Shown: positions 47,405 to 59,514, counted from the stretch's first letter. The stretch: DNA of 64,000 nucleotides from Labia minor (GCA_963082975.1 OY720345.1:1625001-1689000); one strand, 5' to 3'. Translations and numbers: made by a program. The notes: generated from the letters alone by a model not told the origin.

Positions 47405-47759
47405 CAGGGTGTCCAGTAAGAATGCCGCGGATTTAATAATTCACATATATAAACTACTCGTATATTTCAAAGAAATGACATAGTATATACATTTTTATAT
47501 GAAAACAAATTCTGCGAGTGTTGACTGATTGTTTAGTGTGAACTTTGCACAGGTGGGGTGATAGGGTCTTACTTTATTGAAGATGGAGCCACAACAATTA
47601 ATGGAGAACGTTGTTACATTGTAAGATTGTATGGCATTTTTTTCTTTCTTTTGGGGTTTCTCAAAAAATATACTATGAATATGTCATTTCTTTCAAATAT
47701 ACTTTATTTTATGCATTATTAGATCCGATGTTGTTACTTACAATCAGTGGGAAACCCTG
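47405..47759 (+). mobile_element. Deleted Tc1/mariner-superfamily element, TA target
   Basis: Ends CAGGGTGTCC (from 47405) and GGAAACCCTG (to 47759) form a 10-bp TIR with one mismatch, flanked on both sides by TA (47403-47404 and 47760-47761). Inside, on plus near 47540-47620, the frame reads CELCTGGVIGSYFIEDGATT then INGERCY. This resembles the GGVIGPYFFE..G..V.GE.Y segment of DDE_3-type transposases related to Tc1/mariner. Everything else of the transposase is missing, so it is a 355-bp non-autonomous derivative. Confidence 0.75.
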
Positions 47760-48625
47760 TAGATAAAATTAATTCATCTTAACTTAAATTAAAAAACAAA
47801 TTTCATCAAAGTTCATAAAAGAGAATTAAATAAACATATTCAATATATTTTCTCTGAAATCGGTCTTTCAAAATATTAAAAAACAATGAGACTACTGACC
47901 TAAGAAAATTTTCAATCAATCGTTCTCTTCTCTTACTCTAATCTAAAATTATATTCATAAAATGTGTAAATGAAACTCAAATCAACGATGAATGGACACT
48001 GGGACATTGAAATATTTATTACCTATGATTAGATTTTTCTGATTAAGGCCTCCCTCGCGTGAATAGACTGAATTCATCATATTTTAGATAAAAGTTGAAA
48101 CTTGTTAAACTAATGGTTAGCTCTTTACAAAAAAAACAATTAAATATTCCGAGATTAATTAATTTTGTTTTTTAATAAATTAAAGAATAACAATAAAAAC
48201 CAACGGAGATTTTTTAATTTTTAATTTTTTATCTTTATATTATAACTTTAAATTTTATATTTAAAAAAAAACAATTATGGTTACACAAAATTTGTTTAAA
48301 AAAAAATAAGAAAAAACACTCATGAATATATTTAAAACTAAGCTTATGTAGGTAATTTATTTAAATTATGAATAAGTATAATTTTGTTAATTATTTTCTA
48401 ATATTTCAATGTTTAAAAATTGTAATGAATTATAATTTTATAAATTTTATTGAATGTAATATTTTTAAATTAAGAAAGAGTATTTTCCAAAAATGCCAAA
48501 CTAATACACAAATATTGAATATTATTATTTAAATTTATCTAAAAATTATGTTATATATATACTTATGATATACGTATACGAAATGCAATGTTTGCAGATT
48601 CAAAAAAAGATTGATTAGAAAATAT
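47760..48625. other. AT-rich stretch, no gene seen
   Basis: AT-rich spacer between the deleted Tc1/mariner element and the satellite array. Confidence 0.5.
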
Positions 48626-50158
48626 CCATCGTTTAGGGGTATCAACTTTGATCAGAGCTCAGTCTCGAATTTAATATCATTTTCATCCATTTCTGATCCC
48701 TAAACACGAATCAATTCATATTTCATCTTTATTATCTTCATTTCATTTATTATTTTCATTGATATCGTAGAAAAAACGTTGATTCATTGATATTTTAATT
48801 ATTTTCATTGAATTCATAGAGAAATCGTGATTTTTAGTAAATTTTATAGCGAAAATACTACTTTTTTTAAATACGAGGAATTTATTGTTATATTATATAT
48901 CATTTTCTACATTTTTTGATCCTAAACACGAATCACTTGATATTTCATTGATATCTTAATTATTTTCATTGAATTCATATAGAAATTGTGATTTTTAGCA
49001 AATTTTATAGCGAAAATGCTTTTTTTTAATACGAGCGATATATTTATCTATTATATATCATTTTCTTCATTTTTTGATCCTTAACACAAATCAAGTCTTA
49101 GTTTTTTAATTTTAAAGGGGAATTGCTACTTTTTTTTAATACTAGAGATATATTTATCTATTATATATCATTTTCTTCATTTTTTGATCATAAACACAAA
49201 TCAGTACATATTTCATTGATATCTTTATTATTTTCAATGAATTCATATAGAAATCGTGATTTTTAGCAACTTTTATAGCGACATTGCATCTTTTTTAAAT
49301 ACTAGGGATATATTTATCTATTATTTATCATTTTCTTCGTTTTATGATTCTTAACACGACTCAGTTCATATTTTATTGATATCTTAATTTTATTCATTAA
49401 ATTCATAGAGTTATCGTGATTTTTAGCAAATTTTATAGCGAAAATGCTTTTTGTTTAAATACGAGCGATATAGTTATCTATTATATATAATTTTCTTCAT
49501 TTTTTGATCCTTAACACAAATCAAGTCATAGTTTTTTAATCTCTTAATTATTTTCATAAAATTCATAGAGAAATTGTGATTTTTATCAAATTTTATAACG
49601 AAAATGCTACTTTTTTAAATACTAGGGATCTATTTATCTATTATATATCATTTTCTTCATTTTTTGATCCTAAACACAAATCAAGTCATATTTTTTAATA
49701 TCTTAATTATTTTCATTGAATTCATTGAGAAATTGTAATTTTTAGCAAATTTTATAAAATTTGTTATAAAAATAGAGATTTCTCTATGAATTCAATGAAA
49801 ATAATTAAGATATTAATGAAAAATCAATTGATTCGTGTTAAGGATCAAAAAATAAAGAAAATGATATATAATAGATAAATATATCCCTACTATTTAAAAA
49901 AATAACAATTTCCCTATAAAATTTGTTAAAAATGAAGATTTCTCTATGAATTCATTGAAAATAATTAAGATATTAAAAAAATATGACTTGGTTTGTGTTT
50001 GGGATCAAAAAATGAAGAAAATGATAAATAATAAATAAATGTATCCCTTCTATTTAAAAAAGTTGTATTATGATATATAATAATATTTTAGTTTTACCGT
50101 TAAAATTATGAAAAGTTGGCGGGCGATGACCCATCGGTTGGGGGTATCAACTTTTATC
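48626..50158. repeat. Palindromic ~160-bp satellite array with 28-bp direct flanks
   Basis: Head-to-tail units of about 160 bp run from about 48680 to 49754. The TTTTTGATC landmark recurs at 48912, 49071, 49181, 49341, 49501 and 49661, and one unit is shortened to 110 bp. At a perfect 18-bp palindrome (49746-49763, CAAATTTTATAAAATTTG) the array reverses, and about two units follow in the opposite orientation to about 50065. The array is bounded by a 28-bp direct repeat with 25 matches (48626-48653 and 50131-50158), both containing GGGGTATCAACTTT. The right flank also has AAAAGTTG (50111-50118) inverted against CAACTTTT (50148-50155). No coding sequence. It may be a transposon with internal satellite repeats or a locally rearranged array. 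Confidence 0.8.
49746..49763. repeat. Perfect 18-bp palindrome at the array turning point
   Basis: CAAATTTTATAAAATTTG equals its own reverse complement and lies exactly where the satellite orientation switches. It is the centre of a larger inverted repeat with arms of about 300 bp. Confidence 0.9.
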
Positions 50159-50389
50159 TTGGAGATAATTAAATAAATTGATATAAATACTATTATACTG
50201 TCTCCAAATAGTATAGTAATAAAAAATGTTTCTCCTTGAAAATAAATTTCTATTTAAATATTTTTAATAAAATATTTTTATGTTTTTATGCTTTTTTGTT
50301 TTTTGTTTTTTTTTTATAATTCCCCCTAGCAAAATAATCCTAACTTGAGTTGGCTTTTAAATATCGTAGAACTAGAGTTGACTTCCGAG

Positions 50390-50580
50390 TAATGCACTAG
50401 CCGTATTCACAATGCTATTTACTGGCGTCCCGGGGGCAGAAGCTGCCCCCACAGCCCTCCATTCGTGTTCGTGTGTGTTTATTGCCCCTGCTTTTTATGA
50501 CTTGCCCTGCTGCGACCTATAATTACGTGGCCTGCAAAGCATATTAAAGAATAGCCCCCGCCAAATATGTTTTAATTTCA
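50390..50580. other. GC-rich island with perfect hairpin
   Basis: About 190 bp of clearly GC-richer DNA in an AT-rich region. It contains a perfect 8-bp stem, GGGGGCAG-AAG-CTGCCCCC (50432-50450), and GCCCCTGC repeats further on. No reading frame with a known domain. It could be a conserved non-coding element, a structured RNA segment or an exon remnant. Confidence 0.35.
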
Positions 50581-52504
50581 AATTACTCGGAACTCCTATG
50601 CAGTGTATAAGTAAGTAAGTACTATAAATTTTAAAAATTAACGAATTAACAAAATTAGAATATAACTCCGTCTTTTCGAATACTTAATATCATTTTTTAG
50701 AATTTTTTTTTTCCTATGTTTTTTTCATATTTTATTTTTTTTTCTTCTGAAGCGTTATAAAAAAAATTAATTAAAATAGTTTCAATTATAAAATTTTAAA
50801 TTTAAAAGAAATAAAAATGTAAATGAACAGAAGAATAATCTTATAAATTTTAGATCTTGTTAATACTTTTCTGAATTTTTTCAATTTACTTTTATCTATA
50901 AAATGGGAAGTAAAAAAAGTAATAATAAAAGAAAAAGCAAGCTTAAAAAAAATTTATTCTTTTTTTTTTTTTTTTTTTTTTTTGTTAATACAAAGAACTG
51001 AAAGCATTAATTTCTATAAAATAATTGAAAGGGTTTTCAAGAATATTAACCAAAAATTATTTAACAGAGTGTGAAATAGAAATATTCAAATGGTTCTATT
51101 TGTATGAGAATGGGTTTTTATGATTCTACAATTAAAATGTAATATAATGGTTATAACAAACGATGTAATTCACAAAAAAACAAAAAAACTTTTTCTATTA
51201 AATCCCAACCAATTTACCACACACACAAATAATCAAATGAAACATTTTCCAATTGTTTTTATTTGTTTTTTTTTTTTTGTTTAAATCTCAATATTCTAAC
51301 AAATGATTATTATTAATGAATCATCTTTTTAGCAATTATTATTATTATTTTATTTTAAAATACGATATTTGAAAATTTTGAATTTTTATTAGAAGCAAGC
51401 GAATTTAAAATAATTGTATTTAAATTATATTGGTGAGAGAAAGAGAGAGAGAGAGGATTTAAGACAAATTTTAATTATTCAAAAACTAAATTTTATATTT
51501 CGAATTTAAACAAACAATTAAGTAAATGTATTTGAAAATTTTAAAATTAAAAAATACAGATAATTCACTAACCAACCACTCCCTAATTATTTTATTTGAA
51601 GTTTTAAAATAAAAAAAAAAATAAATAAATCCAATGGAATGGAAATCTTTCAAGAGGAGATTAAGGTCTATGTTTCCTCCTCCTCTCACTTCTCGCCCCT
51701 TTCATGATTAATTATTTTTATTTATTAGTTTTAGTAAGTTTTACTTGATATATCCTATTGTATTGTAGTATAATGATGGAACATTCTTCTAACATGATTA
51801 TAATGTTTTTTTATTAACTCGTTGAGAATATCTTATAATAAAATTAAAATTATTTTATTATTAAAAAAAAAAAAACAGTTATAATTAATATTAGAAAATT
51901 TATAATTAGAATTATTGAAGGTTGAAATTTTTATTAATGGATGTAATAAGTTTTAGGATGTACACTTTTATATCCATTAATTGTAGTAAATATCCATAAT
52001 AATGAAGAGGAAATTGTAGAGCGCTGAATTCTGGAATAATCGGTAGATTTACTTCCAAATACAGTCTTTATCATGAGTCATGTGGTTCATTTTCACGCAA
52101 ATATTAAATATTAGTTAGTACTTATAAATTTACCTTATAATTATTAATAATTAAATTCTTAACAAAAAATACAGTTTTATTAATTTTTTATTTTTTATTT
52201 TTTTTTTTTTAATTTTCATAAATAAATTAAATTTTAGTATAAGTAATATAGCTAAGTTATGTAATACGAATAATTAACATTTATATCTTCACAAATACAA
52301 CAACTATATATTGTAACGATATATTGTAAATAAAGATAAAAATAATTATCATGTAAATTAATAAATCTTATTTACATTTTATTACACTATTTTATTTTAT
52401 TTTTATTATTTTAGAAAATAGTAAGTACTTTTTAAAAAAAAAAAAAAAAAAAAAAACAAGCATTAATTTTCAATAAAGTTTCTTTTCCTTGGTTTAGTGC
52501 ATGT

Positions 52505-52521
52505 TACTATCTATCTATCTA

Positions 52522-52562
<41 letters not shown>
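52505..52562. repeat. (CTAT)n(CT)n(TA)n compound microsatellite
   Basis: CTAT units followed by CT and TA runs. Confidence 0.9.
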
Positions 52563-53035
52563 CTCATTAGAAAGTCATACTTAACAAAAGTAATATTTAT
52601 TATTAAATGGTATTATATTGCTGTTGGATTTTCATTGGGTTATAAAAATAATTAATCATTTTTCTTTAATCTAATATTCAGAATTACAATTTTAATTTTT
52701 CATTTTTTGTTTTTTAAATTCGTAAATCCTAAAAGTCAGAATAAAAACTAAAATTATTTTATTGAAATGTTGAAGGAAAAAATATGTAAAGAAAAATCGT
52801 AATTGTTCCGAAATCGGACGGTAAAGACCACGATTCAATAATCACAATGTTTTTTTTTTTAAATATCGCTGAAGATGTTATTGTTGCAAAAATGTTAATC
52901 CGTTTGTTATAGATCGGTGTCTTTATGACCAAAAGAGTATAAAAATTCGAGACGTTCTCCAATGGTCTTCCATATTCAAAAGAGAAAACATGCAATTGTT
53001 TCATGGCAGAGAATGGCGTGGCTATAAAAGGAAAA

Positions 53036-53686
53036 TAAGTTGACCTGTGGCCAGGTCCGAACCGACCGACGGTTTGAAATAAATTAATTTCCAGCTACAG
53101 AAACAATTTCAAATAATTTTCATATATCTATTAATGTAATAAAAAACAGATATGGATACATAAATAATAAATATAAACATTTTTAATTTTATTTTATTTA
53201 TAATATCTATGCAAGACCAGGCTGTGACGTCATGAATGGCTGGATGACGTCATATAATTTTAAATCAAGAAAAAACTAATAAATATGATTTTTTTCGAGG
53301 ATAAAACCAATACAAAATGCATGATTCGTGGTGATATATAAAAAAATCTCCTTTGGTGTGAAAATAACCCTTTCCTTCCTATCGTCGATCGCTAATACTA
53401 CCACTTCCGGTTTCCGGAATTGCACTAAAAGTTGATCAATTCATCCCACTGATGCATTAAGTAAATATACCAAATTTCATCAAAATCGGTTGAGCCGTTC
53501 AGGCTGTACACATCTATACGGACGGACAGACGGACGGACGGACGGACAGACGGACAGACGGACAGACATCATGCTAAAAATACTTTTTTCTGTTTAGAAA
53601 ATGCATGATTCGTGGAGATATGTAAAAATCTCCACATGTGAAATTTGGTGTGAAAACAATACCTCCCTTACTATCGTCGGTCGGTA
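53036..53686 (-). mobile_element. Family A Helentron-associated element, copy A6
   Basis: A 651-bp complete minus-strand copy. The 3' end is at the left: TAAGTTGACCTGTGGCCAGG, the hairpin read from the other strand. The 5' end at the right is TACCGACCGACGATAG when read on minus, preceded by a T run. GTCY run at about 53520-53569. Both TGACGTCA sites are intact (53225-53232 and 53245-53252). The second 5' module lies at about 53340-53390. Flanks on both sides are T-rich on the element strand. Confidence 0.85.
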
Positions 53687-54704
53687 AAAAAAAAACTTTG
53701 AAGGAGAATAAACAAAAATAAATTAAAATATTAAATAAAAAGACAAAGCGCTGATTTTTAATTGTATTAATTAAAATATATTTGAATTCAATTAAATTCA
53801 TAAAAAAAAAAAAAATTTCAAGCTCACAATTTCTGATTAATGACATTACCAGATGGTTTGACTATTTACACGATTCGATTAAAAAAAAAAAATGTGTTTT
53901 CGAAAGTACATATTTTGTAAAAAGGTAATTTCGCTTGTTCTATTGTGCGATGTGCTGCCAATCATATCAATTTCGATGGGTGAGAATCGAAAATTGCCAC
54001 AATAACTATAAACATGTTGTTATCACGCGGTAGCAGTTTCCTGCGAAATAAGAAAAGAGCAATTATTTTTTATGTAACGGATCCCGGGGAAATTGAAAAT
54101 CGTCTAGTTGAGCCATTAACAGCCATCTACTATCCCTACCACTTTTTTTTTTTTAACAGCCAAGTCGATTTCCCATTTATGGAGGTATAAAATGGGAGTA
54201 TACACACTCATACTGATAGTAATTTAACGGGGGGTAGTTATTTCTCCTCAAGTGTGAGTTATTAGTTATTAGACACACATATTCATCTCAAATCACATTC
54301 ATTTCAATTCTTTAATAAAGTTTTCGATTAAATAGGAAAATTAGATTTGATCACACATGTAATTTCATAAGAATTTATATAAGAAATTATTATGTAAATA
54401 GCTTCTTTTTTTTCTTCTTCTTCACCATTTTAAATTTAATCAAATTTAAAAATTTCAATTTCGATATCATTTCACATAATATATTAATATTGTTGTTAAT
54501 AGAAATATACTTTATAAATTAAATCTCAAGTCAAATATTTGAATTTTTTTTTTTTTTTTATTAATTTATTATCCGACTACTATTTTATTTAACGTTTCCA
54601 TTTTCCTATTATATGAATTAAAAATATAATTAAAATGTTTGGATCAAATCTAAAAACAGAGTTATGAATGAAAATTAGGCGAAGAATCCTTCATTTTTCA
54701 AATT
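53687..54704. other. Spacer, no gene recognised
   Basis: A less AT-rich part at 53830-54260 contains TAACGGATCCCGGGGAAATT near 54076 but no known domain or RNA gene. The remainder is AT-rich. Confidence 0.4.
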
Positions 54705-55921
54705 TTTTTAAATCTATACTCGTCTCCCATAGGCATAGTACACGCCTCACATTCGTCAAAATAATCAGTTAATAATATTCTATTTTTTGATTCTGATTTT
54801 ATTTCTTTTTATTATGGTTTCCTTGAATAATAATTTTGAAGAAATAATCCCATTTATTTACAAACGCTACCCGATAACAATCCTAATTTAAATTTCTCTC
54901 AACTAGTATTATTCTTCATGTTTATAGTACCTAAATATTTAAATTTTTCTAAATTTTCAAATTTTTATATTTCGTGCAATAGTTCTCTTCTTCTCTAATA
55001 ATATTTTCTTTTTTTTTTTTTTTTTTTTTGTTTTTTTTGTTTTAAATCGCTTCTTTCATTGAATTTGTCTAATCTCATTTAAATCGTCCGTGTAACCTAA
55101 TACTCTAATTTTTTTGTCTAATTAGATTTTGATTGATTTCTCCTCAATTTGTTTATTTACGTATTCTTAAATAAAATTAGTGATACTGTGCGACTCCTTG
55201 TTTTAACCCATTTCAAATTCAAAAGTTTCTGATAAATAATTGATAATTTCTCTTTATTTACTACATTGGAAACAAGTTCGAATTATTCAGACTATTTTTT
55301 TGGATTTCCCATTAAAATTTGAATAACGTTTATTCCGATCTATTGAGTTATATGATTTGATACAGTCTACGAGTAGTTGATGAACCCAAATAGTAAATTT
55401 GCCTTTTGTTGTCTAGTATCAGGTTTAATGCAAATAGGATCTGATCTAATACTGAATCTGAATTAATCTGTCCTAATATTTCTTCTGCATTTGGTCGTAA
55501 TTTTAATAAAATAATATTCGAGAGAATCTTATATATACGATGTCATCCAAAGAGAAATTTCCTTGTAGTTAGTGCAGTCCTTTTGAAAAGTGGGATATTG
55601 CCTTATGCCATTTTAATGAGATCTTTTCCTTATGCCAAATTGCAAGAACTAATTTGTGCATAAACTCTACTACATAAAGATAATAATGTGAATTAATTCT
55701 GCAGCCATTCCATCTATTCCAGGTGATTTATTAATTATTTTTGAATTTCGCCATTACTTTTATTATTTCTCAAATCTCATCTAACATTGATTCTTCTAAA
55801 TTAATTTCTGCTCAGTTATCAGTTATGTTTCTTATCTATTATTTATTCATTTGAATTTAATAATTTTTTTCACAAATAGTCCCAATATCTATTTTTAATT
55901 TCACCCACATCTGTTTTTAAA

Positions 55922-55952
<31 letters not shown>

Positions 55953-56200
55953 TATTATCATGTTTAATTATCTCTAACTAACTGTCTGATAACCCTTTTA
56001 GACATTTTGAATTCCCTAAAATATAAATCACTGCTATTCTTCCTACTTCCTACTATCTCTAACATTTTATTTTTTAATATTTCCTTATTCTTCATCTTCT
56101 TAAATGAATTTCCTTACTATTTTGTTTTAATATTAATATTAATATACATATCTTATATTCTAAGGTATTTATTTCGAGTTTACTATTATATTATAACCCA
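54705..56200 (-). mobile_element. LINE (D5), longest reverse transcriptase relic
   Basis: Reading minus from the right. An upstream linker has LEIVGSRKNSSDLYFREFK (about 56080-56020). IINKSPGIDGMAA, after frame correction near 55735-55700, is the fingers motif of non-LTR reverse transcriptases. VDCIKSYNSIDRNK lies near 55385-55335 (first catalytic Asp region). A VSLILF-like remnant near 55185 is followed by LGYTDDLNEI near 55115-55080 (YxDD box as YTDD). FRKFKYLGTI lies near 54955-54925, and CEACTMPMGDEYR near 54755-54715. Order and spacing fit one decayed reverse transcriptase domain. The extreme C-terminal domain and 3' UTR are missing. It differs from D1-D4 in detail and may be a related subfamily. 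Not functional: many stops. Confidence 0.8.
55924..55949. repeat. (ATT)n microsatellite
   Basis: About 9 trinucleotide units inside the LINE relic. Confidence 0.9.
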
Positions 56201-58709
56201 TTGTAAGTAATTTAGATTCTCGTATACATATATTGATAATGAAATATAATTCGTTAATGGGAAGCTGAGTTGTTAACGCATGTCTCCAAATTTAAAAGAC
56301 ATTATTAATCTTTATTAATTAAAATGAAATTCAATGAAACTTCAGTAAAATTTTCACTTACACTTTAATTTATAATTTGAAAATATTATTCAAGGTACAT
56401 ATAAAAAATAATTATGTTTAGCTGGTATTTTAAAATAGAAATAATATTAATATTAATATTAATATTTTAAAATAAAAGTAATGTTACATAATATTAAGAA
56501 AATAACAATTAAAATTATTGTACCCAACCCAATCATGTAAAAATTTTAATTGAAAAATTAAACAAATAAGAGAAATGTGAACTTTTTATTTATTTTCTTT
56601 GTAACTTTGCATTTAAACATTTGCACACATTTTTTGAAGAGTGCAAAATTCTTGTTAGAGATTTGTCATGTAACATTGTTTTGAGTTGAAATTACTGTTG
56701 TTTATCTGAGTTTATTTTCATTGAAACGCCCCACTTTACTTAAGTAACATATGATTCTGACTATTTGGAGAAACTTAACAAGAAGAAGACACATTCGTGT
56801 AGCAAGATGGCATTGTGCAAGCCAGGTAAAAGTGTGGGCGTGGTTGTCGTAGATGTAAACGTTGGACTGTAATCCAACTTGAGCAATTGTGTGAAAAGTA
56901 ACTGAATCCATGACGTGCTATTAGACAAATTGGCAACAGAGCGCTTTACCACGCGACCCAATTGTCGAGAAGGTCGGAGCCACCCTTAAGAAAAGAGAGA
57001 GAGAGAGAGTCACCCCTTGCGTGAGCCTAAAGCACATGCTTTAAAGCATCTAAGAGGTAAAGCTAAAGGCCGGGTTGCCGACCGACATTATAACTCCTCT
57101 GTTCGCTTTGTCCGAATGACATTTACGCCCCTCCTTTGATTTTGTCTCATTCATGCTTCTTTCCTTCCCTTCAATGAGGAAAACGTTTTTGTGAAAAAGA
57201 AAAGAAAAAAAAAAAAAGTAATTAAAAGTCACCTGAGCAGAAATAACGACATTTCTCCTCTTCCATTCTTGATAATAATTTGCCAGTAGAAAAAAATTGC
57301 CGACTTTTATTTAAAAATCATAACCAACTCATTTATTATTAGCCAAGCGGTGGAAGCTTTATTATTTATTTAAACCTTATATATTCAGAGAAAGATATAA
57401 TAACTAAAAGTAATATATATATATATATATTATATAGATTTTTTTTTTTTTTTGTATTATACAAATTTCTTCATTTGAAAATTTAAAATTAAGTGAGTGA
57501 AAAACTTAACAAAAAGTGTTTTAATTATACTAAAGCAAATACAGTTCAAATATGTAAATTAATTTTAATTCAAGAGATTTGGATTTCGACATGTTTAACG
57601 GAGAAGAGAGAGAGAAAAAACAAAGAGAAATATTATATATATTAAAAAGCCAAATGATATTATATAACACCAAGAATGATTATGGTTGTGATTGAGGTGT
57701 GATATATATGATAGAAGATACTTTATTTTTGTTTGGATTCGTTTCTCGGTAGGTAGTAATAATGAAGAAACGAAGAATATTTAATGAGCAGTTTTTATTC
57801 GATTTTTTTTTTTTTACAATTAAATTATATATTTTTCAAAACCAACAGAATGGAGGAAGAAAAAAATAATAACCATTAGACAAAGTTAATTAGAATGTAT
57901 TTTAGGAATTGAAACATAAATCAATTTTTTTCACCATTTAGAATAAATGTGGAGGATATTTATAGAAAAAACAAAAAAAAGGAAGCTTTTACAAATAATA
58001 TTAATAATAATAATAATATACTCACAAGAAAGAAAAAAAAATTATGAAAATAACCCATTCATTCTTTTAGGGTAGATAATAACTATAAATAAAAAAAAAA
58101 ACTCGTGGCTTTCATAAGGGCGGAGTGTAACTTCTTGCTTTTCAAGCATTCTCACCGTTGATTTATTTAATAAATATTTCAATGAAATATCAATTCAAAA
58201 TAATACAATTGTTTTATTGTTAGTGTTAATAAAGACAATACTTATTTAATTTTTGAAAAATTTCCTTATCCACAAGTTATAATAAATATTTTTTTTGTAA
58301 TTAGCAAATTTTAAGATTATGAAAATTTATATAAATGAATTAAAATAAATACATTTATTTAATTATTTATCATTTATTTAATTATTTATTAAATTTTATA
58401 AATATGATCAATGTGAAATAATAAACAGAATTATTTTTTTTTTAGGAATTCTTATGAACTTATGAGAGCGCCTTTGAAATTTAAGTTATGCAACTAAAAA
58501 TACTTCTCAGTTATAAATATACAAACATTAAGGAGATCAAAGTTTATTTTTCTTCTTCAGTGATGAAGGAATTCTCGTCATAATTAATTAATTAATTAAA
58601 CAGTAGTAGTATAAAATTTTACAATAAAATAAAATATTAATTTATTATTTTTAAAAAAATAAAGTTGGGGATAGATAGATACATTTAGGTAGTATTTTAA
58701 TCAGATTAA
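56201..58709. other. Spacer with one tRNA-like segment, no gene recognised
   Basis: AT-rich apart from 56690-57180. Overlapping minus frames at 56702-56961 have no known domain. Simple repeats occur near 57000 (GA)n, 57414-57430 (TA)n, and several A and T runs. Confidence 0.4.
56770..56985 (-). repeat. Possible tRNA-derived SINE
   Basis: On minus, GTCGCGTGGTAAAGCGCTCT resembles a tRNA 5' half with an A-box. About 35 bp later GGATTCAGTTAC weakly resembles a B-box. A GC-richer body follows (GTTGGATTACAGTCCAAC, itself an inverted repeat). The B-box fit is poor and no second copy is present in the window. Confidence 0.25.
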
Positions 58710-58992
58710 AGTTTTGGTGGCTGTTTTTATTTATAAGGTAATTTTGTAAATAAAACCACATATTTATATTTGTTATTGTAAATTTATTCAAAAAATACAA
58801 AAAAATATACAACGTTTCGATTGCAAAAGTAGCTCGTCACTGGACGCTCGGACAGTGCAGTCGCTTGATAACGATCGAAACTTTGTGTATTTTTTTTTGT
58901 ATTTTTTTGAATGAATTTACAATAAGTAACAAATATCAATATGTGGTTTTATTTACAAAATTACCTTGTAAATAAAAACAGCCACCAAAGCT
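58710..58992. mobile_element. Foldback MITE flanked by TTAA
   Basis: Two arms of about 120-125 bp are nearly perfect inverted copies. Each starts AG(T/C)TTTGGTGGCTGTTTTT and ends near AACGTTTCGA/TCGAAACTTT. The loop (about 58835-58870) is GC-richer. TTAA stands directly outside both ends (58706-58709 and 58993-58996), matching the 4-bp TTAA duplication of piggyBac and Kolobok elements. No coding sequence. Confidence 0.8.
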
Positions 58993-59099
58993 TTAATAAA
59001 AAAAAATTTAATCAGATATTTTTTTAATTAATTAAAATATTTTTTACTTAAAATGTTTTTCATATAATGAAATATCTATATATATATACTATATACCAG

Positions 59100-59460
59100 C
59101 TAGTCAGAGCGCCTTCGGCGCTCTTCACACCTGGACGGGTGGTACATAGTATTTGGTTAAAAGTAGTAAAAGGTTTTCATCCATTTTCTTTCAATCAGTA
59201 TATTACATAAAACATTCATTTCTTTTTGTGTTCTTATTTAAAATATATTTTAATTTAATCAGTAAATTAATTATATATATTATTATTGTATATGTTATAT
59301 CTATCTATCTCTGTGACTCTAAGGAACTCGAAAGTTCTTGGCCGCAGCAACCACATTTCTCCAAGTGTCCCTATCTTGAGCCCTTGTCCCATATCTCTTA
59401 CGTCCCTTCCTATGCGTCCATGGTCTTGATTCCCTTTGATAATAATTTTGATCTCTACTG
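59100..59460 (-). mobile_element. LINE 3' tail fragment (D6)
   Basis: Terminal CTAG, then the perfect hairpin GAGCGCC-TTC-GGCGCTC (59107-59123). Next, read on plus, come the 3' UTR shared with the other copies (TGGTACATAGTATTTGGTTA, AAACATTCATTTCTTTTTG), a TATC microsatellite near 59299-59312, and the end of the coding part (minus: EMGQG-like and RIGTLGE-WLL-KNFRV-type remnants near 59420-59330). Confidence 0.8.
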
Positions 59461-59514
59461 ACTGTTCATTTCATAACTGAAAATAGTGTCGAATAGAAAT
59501 AGACGATATTACTT

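Larger units (their letters stand above)
50159..53035. other. AT-rich stretch with one GC island, no gene recognised
   Basis: Apart from the GC-rich island at 50390-50580 the sequence is AT-rich. Simple repeats: T run at about 50960-50983, (GA)n at about 51438-51455, A run at about 52434-52455 and the compound microsatellite at 52505-52562. A minus frame at 52759-53004 has no known domain. Confidence 0.45.

Noticed and set aside
53574-53846. 90-codon open frame on minus
   Set aside because: It covers the 5' end of family A copy A6 and AT-rich flank. Other copies do not keep a conserved frame there.
56938-56985. Possible tRNA gene on minus
   Set aside because: The A-box-like part is good but no complete cloverleaf or proper B-box is present. 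Kept only as a weak SINE candidate.
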